Positions 57,134-58,753 of a stretch of DNA of 58,753 nt are shown piece after piece. Source of the DNA: Gammaproteobacteria bacterium (GTDB taxonomy: Bacteria; Pseudomonadota; Gammaproteobacteria; Eutrophobiales; Eutrophobiaceae). Every line of letters begins with the position of its first letter. Position 1 is the first letter of the stretch. The DNA is taken from contig JANQJZ010000061.1 in the NCBI GenBank assembly GCA_028281365.1, positions 1 through 58,753 on the forward strand, in the 5' to 3' direction. The notes beneath the pieces were generated by a model. It ran no database searches, had not been told where the DNA came from, and worked only from the letters and a program-made list of their open reading frames with translations. The translations under genes were made by a program, and so were the position numbers.

Positions 57134-58182
57134 TTTGTTAAATAAGGTAATGTGATCGTAACTCGATATATATTTTCATTCGTGCTGACAGATAGATCAC
57201 CCCTTTTATCAAATAGAGTCAATAATCGTTGACGTATATTATCCTGGGCTTGTTTGTTGCCATGATGATGATCTTCAATATTCTCCGGCGGTAATGGGTT
57301 TATAACGTTAATGATTAATTGATCATTCTGAAACGCTCCTTCAATTCTGACAGCACCACCTTCCGGTAACCGCTCAATACCATGATAGATAGCATTTTCA
57401 AGTAGTGGTTGTAAGCTTAATGGCGGGATCAAGGCATCATTTGGCAAGGTGTTGATGTCCCATTCTATTTCTAATCTGTTATCTAAACGTAGTTGTTCTA
57501 TGCGTAAATAGGTTTCACAGATACGCCACTCATCGGATAGTTTTACAAGTTCTACGGGTTCTAACAGGCTTGCTCGAAATAAATCCGCCAAATCTTCAAT
57601 CGATTGTTCTGCCTGTTGCGGGGATTTTCTGGTTAAGCTGGCAATCGTGTTCATACAGTTGAATAAAAAATGGGGTCGTATGCGAGATTGCAATGCCTGA
57701 AACCGGGATGTTGCTGTGGTCTCGATGTTTTTGCGCCATTGATGTTGTACATAGAGATAACGCAAGACAATTGCCCCGACAATTGCTGCTACGCTGACCG
57801 AGCGCGCTATAAATAAAATGTGTTGATTTGGATTGGCAGAATGCAGACCCCGGCTATCATACAGGAATAACCAGGCCAATTCGGTAATGATTAATGTAAT
57901 AACGATGATCAACAGGAAACACACGATAGCGGCGACAGGTTCAGACAATAATGAAATTTTATGCCTGAAAATACATAATAGGCCCACGCAGGTCAGTGCT
58001 ATCCATTGAATAAATAAAGAATTCATGGCCAAATCAAGCAGAATATTGCGAGTATGAAGTGGTAGCGCCAGGGTAAGGATAATTGCAAGTAACTCAGCAC
58101 TAAGTATGACAATAAACAAGACATCTGCAGAGCAAAAATTCGGCAGAAAACTGGAATTGTTTATTTTACTATTCTCAGACAT
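57130..58182 (-). CDS. algZ: Sensor histidine kinase AlgZ/FimS
   Basis: A 350-residue His_kinase-family sensor: about four to five membrane helices (20-145), phospho-accepting H171 in QSRIRPHFLFNCMNTIASLT, and an ATPase domain with LQPLLENAIYHGIERLPEGG (N box) and an incomplete G box, which is normal for LytS/AlgZ kinases. Order argH-algZ-algR (divergent argH) is the same as in Pseudomonas. AlgZ there controls twitching motility by type IV pili. The overlapped start of algR implies fixed stoichiometry. Confidence 0.92.
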   Translation of the reverse strand: MSENSKINNSSFLPNFCSADVLFIVILSAELLAIILTLALPLHTRNILLDLAMNSLFIQWIALTCVGLLCIFRHKISLLSEPVAAIVCFLLIIVITLIITELAWLFLYDSRGLHSANPNQHILFIARSVSVAAIVGAIVLRYLYVQHQWRKNIETTATSRFQALQSRIRPHFLFNCMNTIASLTRKSPQQAEQSIEDLADLFRASLLEPVELVKLSDEWRICETYLRIEQLRLDNRLEIEWDINTLPNDALIPPLSLQPLLENAIYHGIERLPEGGAVRIEGAFQNDQLIINVINPLPPENIEDHHHGNKQAQDNIRQRLLTLFDKRGDLSVSTNENIYRVTITLPYLTK

Positions 58183-58258
58183 ATGAAATTCACGCGGTTT
58201 CTTTACTTAATCAGTTATACTGTTCTCACTCTGAATACTACACATTAAAGCACGGAAT

Positions 58259-58753
58259 ATGGTATCAAATAGTAAAGAAAAACTCTGGGGTGGCAGATTT
58301 AGCACACCTACTGATGAATTTGTTGAGCAGTTCACACAATCCATTTCTTACGATCAACGTCTTGCTCACCATGACATTATAGGGTCAATTGCTCACGTAC
58401 GGATGTTGGCTAAAGTTGATGTCATCTCTAAAGAAGAGAGTGAACAAATTATCCAGGCCCTGGAGCAACTGGATATAGATATCCAGGCTGGAAAATTGCA
58501 ATGGTCTGTATCACTTGAAGATGTTCATATGAATATCGAAGCGACGCTGGTTGAACGTATTGGCGATGTTGGAAAAAAATTACATACGGGGCGTTCCCGT
58601 AATGATCAGATTGCAACAGATATTCGTCTCTATCTGCGAGATGAGATTGACGAAATTTGTGAACATATAGTATCGGTTATCGAAAATCTGTTGAATCTTG
58701 CTGCTGAACATTACGATACTATTATGCCGGGTTTTACTCATTTACAATCCGCC
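58259..58753 (+). CDS. argH: Argininosuccinate lyase, N-terminal part
   Basis: It splits argininosuccinate to arginine and fumarate, the last step of arginine synthesis. The 165 visible residues include the N-terminal LWGGRFSTPTDEFVEQFTQS, SLEDVHMNIEATLVERIGDV, and the conserved HTGRSRNDQIATDIRLYLRD segment; the window ends within MPGFTHLQSA. The start at 58259 is fixed by the LWGGRF motif about 8 residues in. It is divergent from algZ. Truncated only by the window edge. Confidence 0.96.
   Translation, partial: MVSNSKEKLWGGRFSTPTDEFVEQFTQSISYDQRLAHHDIIGSIAHVRMLAKVDVISKEESEQIIQALEQLDIDIQAGKLQWSVSLEDVHMNIEATLVERIGDVGKKLHTGRSRNDQIATDIRLYLRDEIDEICEHIVSVIENLLNLAAEHYDTIMPGFTHLQSA

Overview
The window is an AT-rich chromosomal segment of a gammaproteobacterium. 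This rests on several gene orders and families: ygfB-pepP-ubiH-ubiI with zapA and 6S RNA on the opposite strand, an rsd/algQ homologue near rsmE, gshA, algR, algZ and argH, a complete MSHA-type pilus assembly block, and an E. coli-type speD. The genus cannot be fixed by eye. There is no rRNA, tRNA, CRISPR, integrase or insertion sequence. Both ends cut genes: ilvA on the left and argH on the right.

Positions 1-23462 are mainly core metabolism. After the ilvA fragment comes a palindrome-rich spacer, an EVE-domain gene, 6S RNA, zapA and a zapB-like gene. Next are ygfB, pepP and two ubiquinone hydroxylases in a tight overlapping operon, then glnS, speD, purC and a beta-carbonic anhydrase. A five-gene glycolysis/pentose-phosphate operon on the minus strand reads tkt-gap-pgk-pyk-fba, with a class I aldolase. 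An activated-methyl-cycle block follows: metK, an S-adenosylhomocysteine riboswitch, ahcY and metF.

Positions 23605-48130 hold the accessory-looking region. A sigma54-type response regulator resembling the PEP-CTERM-box family is followed by genes of an MSHA-like type IV pilus: mshM, mshL secretin, mshN, mshE ATPase, mshG, mshI, mshJ and mshK-like. Two unusual pseudopilins come next; one is 1125 residues long and carries about seven copies of a roughly 70-residue repeat. Then come a membrane histidine kinase, an ABC-2 permease, a TPR-like membrane protein, a class III adenylate cyclase, a major pilin, the ABC ATPase and a GT-C/TPR membrane protein that could glycosylate the pilin. The pilin has a near-consensus sigma54 promoter (GG-N10-GC) and a perfect 16-bp palindrome about 75 bases before the promoter. 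This ties it to the sigma54 activator 21 kb away.

Positions 48131-52466 carry a molybdenum-carrier-like protein, a Tat-exported FecR-domain protein, an outer-membrane beta-barrel, a DUF4124-like periplasmic protein and a membrane Ser/Thr kinase. The rest is core and regulatory: rsd/algQ, terB-like, hspQ, rsmE, gshA of the proteobacterial type, algR, algZ and the start of argH.

The most notable candidate system is the pilus locus as a whole. A two-component pair, a cyclase, an ABC exporter and a GT-C enzyme are interleaved with pilin genes, and a giant repeat-bearing minor pilin lies among them.
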